This document shows positions 42,071 through 53,096 of a stretch of DNA of 64,000 nt, piece by piece (the stretch's first letter is position 1; every line of letters starts with the position of its first letter). The stretch lies in contig CM035407.1 in NCBI GenBank assembly GCA_020310875.1, forward strand, positions 223,702,545 through 223,766,544, given 5' to 3'. The position numbers were made by a program, and so were the translations under genes. Source of the DNA: Ceratopteris richardii (lineage: Eukaryota > Streptophyta > Polypodiopsida > Polypodiales > Pteridaceae). The notes under the pieces are model-generated. The model was not told where the DNA came from, searched no databases, and saw only the letters and a list, made by a program, of their open reading frames with translations.

Positions 42071-44905
42071 AAAAATCTTGATTTAGGCCTCTTTTGGGGA
42101 GCGAATTAGCATGTAAGAAGGGAGGATTTGGAAAGTTGAAAATATGCCAAAGCATATTCATATGTTTCTCTCTGAGATTATGGAGAGAATTTTAGGATTT
42201 TCATGATGGAAGAATGCTTTTGGGTACCCCAAAAATCACATTTTCACACTTTTTCCAGCCCCTCAAACAGTCCACTAGTTTGGCATGTCGTGCTTGGAAA
42301 GGCCATATCTTGGGGTAGAAAACTCCAAATTGGACATGGTATGGCTCATTTCAAAGCTCACAAGGTCTATTTTCATTTGATTAAATATGCATTTTTGCAG
42401 GTCTGTATAGCTCTACAAAGTCTGAACAATTTTTGGCGACTACCTTCCAGGAGCCATATCTTTCAAACAGAGAAGGCGATTTGAGTAATTTCACTTAGAG
42501 CTCTTTTCACATGCTATATATTTTAGTTTTTTATTATTTGCAGGTCCTAAAGTGGTTTTTGCAGGCCTAAAGAAGGATTACTAATGCATTTTTTGACTAA
42601 ATTTGCATTATTTTGGTAATCACCTGACCCTGCTTTATGTTTTGGGAAGTGATCCGATGTTTTTGGACACTTCAAAGCTTATATTAGGATCTGAGGAGGA
42701 AGGTGTAGAGGTCTCGAAGCTTGTGAGGACGATTGGATGCATGCAACTCCAAAACCAATCTATTGAGGGAAGTATGCTTTATGTTTCAGGCATTTTACTT
42801 TATGTTATGGCATGTGCTGTATGTACATGCATAGATTGGATTGCATACATCAAATGTTGATCATTGTTTGATTTCTAAAAGTATGGATCCACAGGCAAGA
42901 AGTATACTTTTTGATTGTTTGCAGGAAAGAGGATTGCAGAAACCATATGGCTATGCAACACAGAGAATGGTTGCTAGCAATCGCTTTTATGTTTTTGCAG
43001 GTTATGGAGTCCATATATAAGTTTATGGCATGCATGCCATGGGCCTGTCAAGCCCTATGTTGTTGGGTGGCCTATGTGCCACTGAGCTTATGGTTAATTT
43101 TTTTTGGGATTCCATTTCTTGGGGAAATGCTGTCGAAATTTTTCCCACCGTATGGCGTTATATACACATTTGCCTTTAGGTAAGAATGTTATGGAATGGT
43201 AACATGCCTTTCTGCAAACATCAATAAGACCTAGGCATGCTTGTAAGCATGTATTTGATGGACTTAGGACCATCATGCATAAGGCAACTTCAATAGTAAT
43301 AGGATCCCTACACATAATCCTTATGGATTTAGACCATAGGATTGCGAACGGAAGGAGCTACACCTTCACCATTTGTTATGTGCACAAGCAATCCTATAGG
43401 TTATAGGAAGTTGCATAGAAGCACGGGAGATACAGTTTGATAATCTCCAAGGTAGTGAAGATTCACTTATCTTCACAAGAGCCTCACTGTATGATTAGGA
43501 GACTATGGGATATTATTAGGAATACCCAAAGAGTGACTAGTTTCACTGATACACCTCACTTGAGCAAGTAGTGAAGCATTTCTGCTACACTACTAAGGAA
43601 ACCAAATTGGATGGGATCACACAGATGGGTTTCATGAGACAGCATCGACGAGTGCTTATGTGATTCGAGTGATGGTTAGGCAGGCCATAGGCATGGCACT
43701 AGCTCTATGGTATATAGCATAGATCCCTTAGTCAGGAATAGTTGGGGTACCCAATACATATATATGTATATCGGGATCTATAGAGAGGTACCTAGACTTA
43801 GTCCTGGTACCTATGAACAAGTTGGTTTGGAAGAGAAGGGGATATACATTGTCACAATTGTTGACTAGAACCAAACTAACTAGTTCAAGGACATGGGACT
43901 CATTTGAGTCCACTGACATGACTTTAGGATATGGGATTCATTAGAGTCCACTTGCATATTCCATTACATGGAATTCAGTTTAGTGTAGGTATGACACCGT
44001 GAATTGGAAAAAGGTTCCATTGGTATGGGACGGTGGAAACGACTTCCCTTTGAGCACTCTTCTTCTACAGCTAGGGAGAAAAGGACTCATCATTCATGGT
44101 GTCATATCTCACTAAATCATAGGAGAGCACATCTCCTTAGGACTGGGAGTTATTCTTCACAGTTTAGGGAAGATTTATTCTTCTAGTAGAGAATATGATA
44201 GGTGATTTTATCACCATGGATATCACATACTCATTTTGATGTTTTTAGGAAGGATAATTCCATGAGTGTTTGAGTGGATCGTATAGATCCATGCATAGAG
44301 TATGGTTAACATAGATAGCCCTTTAGTATGGATACACATGTGTTTATGGTATCATGTCATATCATTGCTGACCATTTTAGTAGAGGGCTGTTAGGAATTT
44401 ATTTTCTCCACTCTTCACTACATACACCTTCATTAGTCAAGGGAGATTTTTTCTCCATCTTCATAGGAATATATGTGAGGAGGGATTATGCATTACTTAT
44501 GGAAGAGAGGACTAAATAAATTCATGAGTTTCTCTTTTAAGGAAAGGAGAAAGTGGGAATCAGCTCACAGATCCATGAGAGATCTCACTTTAGTTCAGTG
44601 GTCTCACTTTAGCTCCTACTCTTTGCGAGAGAAAGAAGGAAAGGAAAACATGATTTCTTCATAGGAGAAGAATAGATTATGTTTTCCTTTAGAGAGAAGA
44701 GGTGTTTGGGAAACATCTCTTAGTCTATATTTCAGAGAAGGAATTCATTTCTTCTACATTTCAATGTAATTTTCCTTCACATGGGAGTCTCTTTCTCCAC
44801 TAGTTTTGAAGGAAAACATGGAGAACTTATGTATATGTTCTCAGTTATGAGCAGAGTAAATGGATTCAACATAATCTCTTTCAAAGGGAAAGGGAAAGTG
44901 GAATA

Positions 44906-45690
44906 GATCAAGTCTGCTTGAACCCAAAAAAATGTGTTTTCATGGTCAGGCAAGGCAAGATTCTAGGACACATAGTGTCAAAGAATGGCATATCCACGGA
45001 CAAGGAGAAATTTAGAGCTATTGCACATCTACCTAGGTCAAAGAATGTCAAGGAGCTACAAGCGTTTATGGGGCATTGTGGCTATTATCGTCGATTCATT
45101 CATATGTATGCAATCATTGCAAAGCCTTTGTACTCCCTCTTGACTAACTTTGAGTGGACTGACAAATGTGAGGATTCCTTTAACGAGCTCAAGAGGAGAT
45201 TGTGTTCAGCACCAATCTTGACTACACCAGATTGGACAAGTTGTTCCATGTGCATGTGGATGCATCCAACTATATTATTGGGTGTCTACTTGCACAACCT
45301 ACGGGCGAAGGTAATATGGATCTTCCAATTGCCTATGCTAGTAGATAGTTGAATGCAGCTGAACGAAACTATACCACCATCGAACGAGAAGGATTAGGCA
45401 TGTTATATGTAGTTAAAAAGTTTAGACACTATTTGCTTGCAAATAAGTTTAAATTTTTGACTGACCTGCAAGCTCTCTTGTACTTGGTAAACAAGCCATG
45501 CAATACAGGTAGATTAGTAAGATGGTTCCTCTTACTAATGGAATATGACTTTGAGGTGGTGGTGAGGAAGGGCAAGACTCACTTGAGAGCAGATCATCTC
45601 TTGAGACTCACATCTAGAGAGGCCCCACAAGGAGTATCAGATCACCTCCCTGATGCTTACTTGTTCAATTTGGAAGTTGTACCGCTGTGG
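44906..45690 (+). pseudogene. Gypsy-B RT end and RNase H
   Basis: The RT thumb (NPKKCVFMVRQGKILGHIVS, RPKNVKE-like, FMGHCGYYRRFI) is followed by RNase H. A frameshift after the position of DWSKPF scrambles the first catalytic Asp region (VHVDAS in Gypsy-A). After a TAG the frame recovers (ERNYTTIEREGLGMLY, TDLQALLYLVN, where Gypsy-A has TDHQALLY). It is collinear with 56150-56925 of Gypsy-A. Confidence 0.9.
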
Positions 45691-47143
45691 GCCAAGACAT
45701 TAGTGTCAGTATTGACATATGGACCTAAACATCCAATAATGAACACTCAAGATAGGGAGGTAGTAAAAGCCCAAAAGTACCATATCATAGCAGGACATAT
45801 GTATAAGCATACAGACCAAGGGATATTAGCTTGTTGTGTGGGAGACGAGGAGCATCAAAATGGTTGCAACCCGAAAGTACCATATCATGGCAAGACGTAT
45901 GTATAAGCATACAAACCAAGGGATATTAGCTTGTTGTGTGGGAGATGAGGAGTACCTGAAATGGTTGCAATTAGCACATGTGGGTGCAATTGAGCAACAC
46001 TACTTAAGGCAAAGAACTTTACACACATTGAGGAGACTCGGAGTGCACTGGCCAACTATGGAAGCAGATGTACATAAGTTGTGTAAGGAATGCCCAGTCT
46101 ATAGTATTAGACCACCTGTGGAGCATGCTACACTGTACCAAGTGTCTCTAATACCAAATTGGAGTGAACCATTGGTAGCCTTCTTGAGGAGGAAAATATT
46201 CCCTCAAGATATGACCCTGGCTAGGCAAAGAAGTTTAGAACAAGAAGCCCTAGATTTTTCACTCATTGGTGATAATCTATACAAGCGTGGAAAAGAGGGA
46301 TATCTGAGACTATGTGTCCATGAGAGTGAATATCTTAAGATTTTGGAAACTACTCACCAAGGTGTAGCAGGAGGACACTTTGGACCAGACCATGTGATTA
46401 AGGCAATTCTATTTGCAGGCTTGTGGTGGCCAACCCTTCACATGGATGCACATACCTACGTGAAGATGTGTGATGTTTGTCAGCGAACTCAGTATCCTAT
46501 ACGAAAAGATGAGATGTCATAGAAACCCATGATGGGCGGACGTGCATTTTCTAAGTTGGGAATATACTTTGACGTTGGTCCTATTAACCCCCCAGCTAAG
46601 GGCTCACATGTTGAGTACATTATTGTGGCTACTGATTATCTAACCAAATGGGTAGAGGTAAAAGCTACGACCAAGAACGATGCTCAAACGATTGCTAAGT
46701 TCTTATTTGAGAAGGTGTTCACCAGATATGGGCAACCAATAGAGCTAGTAAGTGATAGAGGCACACACTTCTTGAATGAAGTCATAGAAAACCTTCTCCA
46801 AGAATTCTTGGTGATACATAAGAAGTCTGCCCCCTATCATCCACAAGCTAACGGGCAAGCCAAGAGCACCAATAAGATTCTATGCAATGTATTGAGAAAA
46901 TTGGTTAATAATAAACGCTCTGATTGGGACAAACAGCTACACCATGCTGTTTGGGCATACACAGTTGCCTATAAAATGGTACTGCAAGCCACACCCTTTC
47001 AGATGGTGTTTGGACAAAATGCAGTGCTACCATTGGACTTCTTGATACCTACATTGAAAGTAGCACAAGAGCATGACTGGACAAAGCATGAGCTCTCATC
47101 CAGAATCTTTGATATGGAACGATTAGGTGAAACAAGATTGTGA
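45690..47143 (+). pseudogene. Gypsy-B integrase with two H2C2 modules
   Basis: The first zinc module (LAHVGAIEQH ... CKECPVY) has lost its last Cys. The second (THQGVAGGHFGPD ... CDVCQR) is complete. In the catalytic core the first Asp is Tyr (GIYFD where Gypsy-A has GIDF), the second Asp is kept (VSDRGTHF) and the catalytic Glu is Lys (NGQAKSTNK where Gypsy-A has NGQAESTNK). A TAG at 46520 and the 100-bp duplication also break it. Catalysis is certainly lost. Confidence 0.9.
45774..45973 (+). repeat. 100-bp tandem duplication inside Gypsy-B integrase
   Basis: Two copies (45774-45873, 45874-45973) begin AAAGTACCATATCAT and share GGGATATTAGCTTGTTGTGT. One hundred bases is not a multiple of three, so the duplication shifts the reading frame. 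Gypsy-A has a single copy. Confidence 0.9.
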
Positions 47144-48346
47144 GAAGCAACAAGAATTTATGCAGCCAAGAAAAGACAAAAGGCATATTTTGACGCTCAT
47201 GTGAAGGATAAGGGTTTGAAAGCATGGGACCTAGTATTAGTCTACACTTTAAAGCAACATGCACGGAAATTAGAGAAGAGAGGCTATGGACCAATGATTG
47301 TCAATAGGATCTCAACAAGTGGAGCAGTCTAAGTAGCCACTCTAGAAGGCGACATCCTACCTAGTTACATCAGTGGCTATCGAGTGAAACTATATCAAGA
47401 ACCCCTCACGAAGGAAATGCTTAATCGGCTTAATACTGCCAAGAAATGCAAAGAGGAAGAAAAAGGAATCTGCAAAGAAGCACAGTTAGAAGCTTTGGAA
47501 CGCATCCAAATAATGAAGTTGAGAAGACAAGGTAGAGATCAGCCTAGGACAGATGCCTATGCAGCTCCAGGATATCACATGGCTATGTGTGAAGTCCTAC
47601 ATGTAGGTTCCCATAGAATAATTGACCGAAGTCCTTTTTTGACCATAGAGATAGGACAAGGAAATAGTGCAAGGACTATATAGGCCTTGATCGACTCACG
47701 TGCAACGACTAGTGCTGTTAGATTTTCTTACTCTCAAGAGTTGAAATTAAGTGTCAATCCTATTGAAGTATACCTCATAGGATTGGGAGGTGTGGAGACC
47801 CCTTGTATGGGCGAGGTGGAGCTTCCCCTCCACATTCAAGATGTCCTGATGATAGTTAAGGTGCTAATGTGTCAAGATGAGGATCTCACTGAGCCTCCTG
47901 TCTTGGGTCAGGATTGGATATATGATAATGCAATCAATCTCAACCTAAGAAGTGGACTTCTTCAGGTCCGGGTGTTCCAGCAAAACATCACAATAGAACT
48001 AGTTGCAAGGGTACTCAAGGAACCAAAAAAAGCATCTATTCCTAGTCCCTCCAGGAGCTCACATATAGATAAACATGTTGCAGTTGTCCAAACCTCTATG
48101 ATGCAGTAAACAATGGAAATCTATGTGACCACTAGGAAGGAGCACGATCTCCCATCCTCCTTCATAAGGATTGAGCCACACCAACCAAAGGAGCACCAAC
48201 AGTATTTGTCTTTGAAGAGTAAGGCCAGTAGACAAAAGCGACTTCCCGATGGACAAGCTCAATCAAAGAAGCATATTTGGGTAGCCAAAAAGAGACATGA
48301 TACTACTTCACCACCTAGATCTCAAGGATCTACATGCTCAAGATAG
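47144..48346 (+). pseudogene. Gypsy-B integrase C-terminal domain fused to a second retropepsin-like domain
   Basis: The same frame as integrase continues through stops at 47141, about 47330, 47681 and 48107. First comes a GPY-type integrase C-terminal domain (GPMIVNRISTSGAV ... GYRVKLY). Then a Lys/Glu-rich linker. Then a retropepsin-like fold: strand PFLTIEIGQG, active-site motif ALIDSRAT (Asp codon 47693-47695; Arg replaces the usual Gly), a flap-like GLGGVETPCMGEVEL and the late PPVLGQDWI. A basic tail follows. Canonical Gypsy elements have their protease before RT, and Gypsy-A has one there too, so this is a second, diverged aspartic-protease-like domain. It may be structural only, or may have been active before the Gly-to-Arg change. 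Confidence 0.75.
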
Positions 48347-48365
48347 CATAAGATGACTACGTCGA

Positions 48366-48370
48366 CAAGG
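48366..48370. repeat. Target duplication CAAGG, left of Gypsy-A
   Basis: It is identical to 58600-58604. Confidence 0.9.
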
Positions 48371-48950
48371 TGTTGGCAGTATACGGGAAGAAGCAAGTAC
48401 GGGCATACATGCAGATCTAGCACTAAGGCAACCCTTTATTTTTTTCAAAACCCTTACACCATTTAAAAGTGATTCTCATCACTAAAAGCCCCTGTAAATA
48501 CCATTTTCACCTTTTTGTAGCTCCATTTTGTACAAGCCGAGGAGTCTTCGAGCTTGAGGAGCCTTAGAAGTAGTTGCCTACCAATTTTCGTATTTTTTAG
48601 ATCTCGTTTGAGCCCTCAAATAAGCCCTGGAACCTAATTTTTAACTAGGCCGGACACTAGGTCTGGACAGGGCCAAAGCTAGTCAAAAACTATAAATAGA
48701 GCTAGAGAGCTCATTTTTGGGCTAGCTTCTTGTAGTTTTGAGCTTGTATGAGAACTTTGTTGCAATAGAAGTGATTCCATTGTCTTACTCTCTTTGTTCT
48801 TGATGTGTGTGCCCGTGTGTGTGTATGTGTGTGCGTGTTAGTGTGCTTCTCACTCACACATTTGTGCCTTCACTTGCTCGAGGTCTTCACACCATCCTCA
48901 TGTCTTCCCGGATTGACATTAAAGGAGGTGCTACTCATCATTGAGCTACA
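48371..48950 (+). repeat. Gypsy-A 5' LTR
   Basis: It is 580 bp, TGTTGG to GCTACA. TATAAATA at 48691-48698 marks the promoter. The last 235 bp recur at 58365-58599 and the whole LTR is related to the Gypsy-B LTR at 63418-63994. Confidence 0.95.
48691..48698 (+). promoter_or_regulatory. TATA box in Gypsy-A 5' LTR
   Basis: TATAAATA implies a transcription start near 48716-48725. That coincides with the point where the truncated 3' LTR copy begins (48716 equivalent). Confidence 0.6.
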
Positions 48951-48958
48951 CCAAATTT

Positions 48959-48976
48959 TGGCGCCGTTGTCGGGGA
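48959..48976 (+). promoter_or_regulatory. Primer binding site of Gypsy-A, tRNA-Asp type
   Basis: TGGCGCCGTTGTCGGGGA, eight bases after the LTR. It has one C-to-T difference from the tRNA-Asp complement and is identical to Gypsy-1. Confidence 0.95.
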
Positions 48977-50633
48977 TTCAAGCTTTGAGGACGAGCGTGT
49001 GATGGTAAGACGTAGCGAGGACGCGTTGGATGGTAAGTAGTAGGTAAATTTCTGGTTTTCTTCTCCACCTCCATCTCCACCTCCACCTCCTTCTCCACTA
49101 CATATTCCCTCTTCCTTGTCATTCTCCTCATTTGTTGTGTGCGATTTTGAGAGAGAGCGAGCGTGTGCATTTGTGTTGTGTGTTTTTTGCATATTTCTTG
49201 TAGGTACCAGCTCCATCACCATCTCCAGCAAGCTCAGCAGGTACAAAATCTTTCTGCACAGGCCCCGAGGCGTCGAGCTCAAGCTATCGCGACACTTCAA
49301 AAACTTTGACTAATCACGTTTCTAAGTGCACCACGACACTACGCAGGCCGAGAGCACCTAGGATCACAAGATAGAACCACAAAATTCACCATAGCTCGAC
49401 CTATCGCGACACCTTGAGGTATCACGACACTCACGACTTATCGCGACACTCCCAAGTATCGCGACACTCCGAAGTATCGCGACATTCCCACCTATCGCGA
49501 CACATCGACCCCACCTATCGCAACACTCCCAAGTATCGCGACACCTCGACCTATCGCGACACTCCCAAGTATCGCGACACCTCGACCTATCGTGACACTC
49601 CCAAGTATCACGACACTTCGACCTATCGTGACACCTCGACCTATCGCGACACCTCGACCTATCCCGACACTTTCGACTTATCGCGACACTTCCACCTATC
49701 ACAACACCTCGACCCGACCTATCGCGATACATGGGCTTAACGCATAAAATTTGAAGTGAATTAAATGAGTGAATTGAGGTACAATTAGGCTTAGTTTTGG
49801 GACACATTGGGATGATATTAGAGCCTTAGGAGTGGGCAAAAGACCTAGAAACCAGGGAGAAAATTCCTGAACCCTGAGAGCCTGTTTTGACCCCTAAGTG
49901 CCTGAATGGTCATAACTTTGCCATACGAACTCCGATTGAGGAGATTTTGGTCTCGTTGGAAAGCTTGTTGAGAATCCTATGTGGACCTCGACTGGTTTTT
50001 GTAAGAATCATACGTGGAGTTTTAGAACATGTATTTTTAAGTCGACCATTAGGTGGGACTAGGTGGTCATAAGATTTTGGGGGGTACAGTGAGTTACTCC
50101 AAGGGGGACCTATAATTGTTAATGTGTGTCAGTCAATCCCTTGTGGTAATAGAGCCATATTGACTTGTGAACTTTTGCAGGAACATTGTGTGCAAGCAAG
50201 GCAGTCCAAGGCAAGCTACCAAGGGTGAGTACCAAGCTTGGGAGAAGGCTTCCTGGGCTTGTGCAGCAGTCTGAGCAACCAGAGAATTGAGGTTGGAAGT
50301 TCTCTCAACCCTCCTTTGTCAAGTCCTAGCCTAGGCTAAGCACGACTTAGGTGTGGTGATTAATTAGGGCTACGGTAGGCATGATTCAAGTCCAAGAGAA
50401 CTAATCAACTAAGTGCAAGGATTAAGTAGGGCTTAAGTGGGAAAACCCTAAGGGACAAAAGTAAACTTGAATCGATCACTTATCAAGTGCAAAATTCATT
50501 TAAGTATTCCTGACGATGTGATATCAGACAAGATCATAAACAAAATAATCAACTAAAAAGAACAAAGTGACTGGTGTTAAATAACCTGCAACGAGAGTGT
50601 ACTTGGGACCAAGGGGGTAGAGAAACCAGGCAT
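48977..50633 (+). other. Gypsy-A leader (5' untranslated region)
   Basis: This is 1.66 kb between primer site and gag start. It contains the 18-bp array at 49285-49733. Open frames across the array on both strands are by-products of an 18-base period. The remaining leader (49740-50633) shows no recognised structure. Confidence 0.8.
49285..49733 (+). repeat. 18-bp repeat array (TATCGCGACAC core) in Gypsy-A leader
   Basis: One copy at 49285 and about 18 copies from 49402 to 49733 follow the unit TATCGCGACACCTCGACC or TATCGCGACACTCCCAAG. The 11-base core is well conserved and the last seven bases switch between two main versions. Most variants are C-to-T or G-to-A changes at the CG sites. It is analogous in position to the array in Gypsy-1. 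Confidence 0.95.
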
Positions 50634-52364
50634 ATGAACCTTAGGTCAGGCAGACATTTAGGCAAAGACAGACAAAGCCTCAGATCTTTTGAAGCTAGTG
50701 TCAATCACAGTGCTAGGTCTTGGGCCCAGTAGTTGAGTGATTACCCATACACTCCACGATCAGAAACAAGTGATTCTGAAATGTCCTATCACATGGAGAG
50801 ACCAGTAGGTAGTTCAGGGTTGGCTTATCTAGAAAAGCCAGAAGGACCGTACAAGACTCAATTGGAATACATCAGGACTAATCGTCTAGGTGCTCGCATC
50901 TACGAAGATGGCCTGAGAAGATCTGTGGTGCAGATTAAGAACCCCGATCAACCCCATGGACTAGAACACCCGGTAGTTAAGTTCGAGAATGGAGCATACC
51001 TAGATAAAGAGGGGACTATATATGTAGTCACCACTCTTCTTGATAGAACATATGAGTTTGGAAATGTGATTGCGGAGACCGACATGGGTGATATAGAGCA
51101 AGGGAATGTAGAGAGAGAGCCAAGAACTCCCCGTGGTAAATCTGTCTTGACCAGAATCATGACTCCAGAGTGGATTCCACAGGATAATAAAAGCATAGAT
51201 TTGCTTTTAAACCGAGAAACCGATGAGGCTTTTTGGAGATATAAACCTGCTCAACCTCAGGAAGTGAGTGCCCTCATAATCTATGAGTTTAAAGACCCTG
51301 ATAGCCCAGGCAAAGTAACCTACCTAGACAATACATCAGAGAGAATCTTCATGGTCACCGAGCATGGCAGACATGCCTACACATGGAAGGGTGAATTTGT
51401 TTTTCCCCAACCTCGGTCTAATGTGTCCTTTGGTCATCAAGGAGCCGGGACCTCCCAGGCTCATGGAGCTCAAGGAGATAGAAGTAGAGATAGACGTGAA
51501 GTAAGTTTTGCCAACTCCCTGGGAAGAGAAAGAACGAGAATGGAAAGAAATAGAGTGGAACCTGAGGGACAAAGAGCCCCATGGAATCAAAGGAATGCGG
51601 ACGATTTCCCTTTGCCAAGACCAAGAGAACACATTAGGACCCTAAGACCAACTCAACTGGTAAAGTCCATGAAGAATTACTTCGATGGCACTGGAGACCC
51701 TTATGACCATGTGGCAGGATTTAGGCAAGTCTTGAAAGCTGAACAGGTAGAGGATATGTTCACACAATATAATGCTTTTGGTCTAACCCTTAGGAACACT
51801 GCCCTTACGTGGTTTCAACCACTGAACGAGAGGCATTTCAAAAACATAGACCAGCTCCTAGAAGCATTTATCATTGAGTTTTCCAAGAGTGGTGTAAGGC
51901 ACAACACTTCCTCACTAATTCATAGCTTCAAGCAAACACATCAAGAGACGGTCAAACTAGCAGGAAGACGGTTTAGGCAATACCTAGAGAGGTGCCCAAT
52001 GCCTGAGTTGCCCACACCAGCCAAGCAAGTGGCTTTGTTCTTAGATGGCTTGTTGAGCACCAAGCTTAGGTCATATGTGTATTTAAAGGACCCCAGAACT
52101 ATAGAAGAATGCGTGCGCATATGCATAGACATTGAGGATAATCTAGGCGAGGAGTTAGAGCTATCAAAAATCTATAAGGATTCGGATAGCTCTAGCAGTC
52201 TCACATCTGGTCAATCCACATCCATTGAAAAACTTGCCGAGAAGGTAGCTCAGAAACTAGGTGTCTCTAGCAAACAAATTCCTAGATTTGCCCCAATAAA
52301 GAGGTGCTATACTTGCGGTGGTGACCATATGGCAAGTGTATGTCCCATTATGGCCCAACCCTAG
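50634..52364 (+). pseudogene. gag: Gypsy-A gag (capsid and first zinc knuckle)
   Basis: The start MNLRSGRHLG at 50634 matches the Gypsy-1 gag start. A TAG at 50730 interrupts it 32 codons in, after which the frame stays open to 52361. A retrotransposon-gag capsid domain lies at about 51640-52130 (LVKSMKNYFDGTGDPYDHV, LTWFQPL, LIHSFKQTH, VALFLDG). A CCHC knuckle CYTCGGDHMASVC is near 52309. The TAG at 52362 ends this segment, but the frame continues into two more knuckles. Apart from these two stops the protein looks well preserved. Confidence 0.9.
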
Positions 52365-53087
52365 GTGAATCCTAGTAGCCAGTACTGCACCATAGAGCGA
52401 AGGTACACCAACCACACTGCACAGGACTACCCATACAACAAACAAATTGTTAGGCAAAATTACCCTCAGCCATATCCACAACAGGGTAGATACCAGAATC
52501 AGTTCCCTCCACAACAATACAACAGACCACAGCAACCTTATCAGCCACCTTATCAAGGGCAGCAGAGACCTCAACCAGTCCTTGTGCAGCAACCCCCAGC
52601 TCCAACCAATGTGATCCCAGTGAAATATGCATCTGCTGAAGAAAATCCGAACAGAGCCATAGTCCCAGTCACCCCATTGCTATCAGACAGTGATCCAAGT
52701 GACCATAGTTTTGACTCCACACATATTGATAGCCCACAGGCTTACTACATGCAGTCACCCGAGCATAACGAGTCATACTATTATGAGGACCCAAGTGAAA
52801 ATAGTGGGGAGCCTGAGTATGCTAATGTCATGTACACAAACCCCAACTCTAGACCTCAACCTAGGCAGGTACGACCCCCATTTCCTAGAGGACCATGCTT
52901 CAGATGTCAGGGAGATCACCTTATACGGGATTGTCCATTGCCTACCCCTACACAACCCCAACCAGTAACAATTCAGGGTTTCTGTCAAGACTGCGGAAAA
53001 GAGCATCTCCTATGAGATTGCCCGAAGAACCTTAATAACATGCCTAAAATCACTCCTATCAATGTTGTTGGGTAAGTTGTAGACTCC
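52365..53087 (+). pseudogene. Gypsy-A Gln/Pro-rich linker with second and third zinc knuckles
   Basis: In the same frame as gag: a Gln/Pro/Tyr-rich stretch (52440-52600), the VIPVKYASAEE motif shared with Gypsy-1, an acidic segment, then CFRCQGDHLIRDC (near 52898) and a third knuckle CQDCGKEH..DC, cut by a TGA at 53013 (an Arg codon expected). A TAA at 53073 follows. Three spaced knuckles in one Gag is more than the usual one or two. Confidence 0.85.
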
Positions 53088-53096
53088 ACAGGGAGT

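Larger units (their letters stand above)
40337..44905. other. Unassigned region between the Copia LTR and Gypsy-B
   Basis: Apart from the SINE candidate (about 40785-40985) and diverged tandem repeats (41310-42070), I recognise nothing here. Stops are frequent in all frames. The longest frames (minus strand 41223-40665) overlap the SINE candidate and look non-coding. Some 44.0-44.9 kb segments share AGGAGAAAGTGG-like words but form no clear repeat. Confidence 0.4.
44906..48370 (+). mobile_element. Gypsy-B, left part (RT end to post-integrase region)
   Basis: Similarity to Gypsy-A pol begins abruptly at 44906 inside RT, so the 5' half (LTR, leader, gag, protease, most of RT) is deleted. It runs through RNase H, integrase and a post-integrase extension, to the CAAGG target site of Gypsy-A at 48366-48370. 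It resumes at 58605 in the same reading frame and ends with the 3' LTR at 63994. Confidence 0.9.

Noticed and set aside
48371-48950. This LTR as the 3' LTR of Gypsy-B
   Set aside because: It is followed by a primer site, lacks a polypurine tract before it, and is flanked by CAAGG that pairs with 58600-58604.
49364-49807. Long open frames on both strands (Arg/Asp/Ser and His/Arg/Ser repeats)
   Set aside because: They arise because the 18-base period keeps frames open; no start context, no similarity to proteins, and they lie in an untranslated leader.
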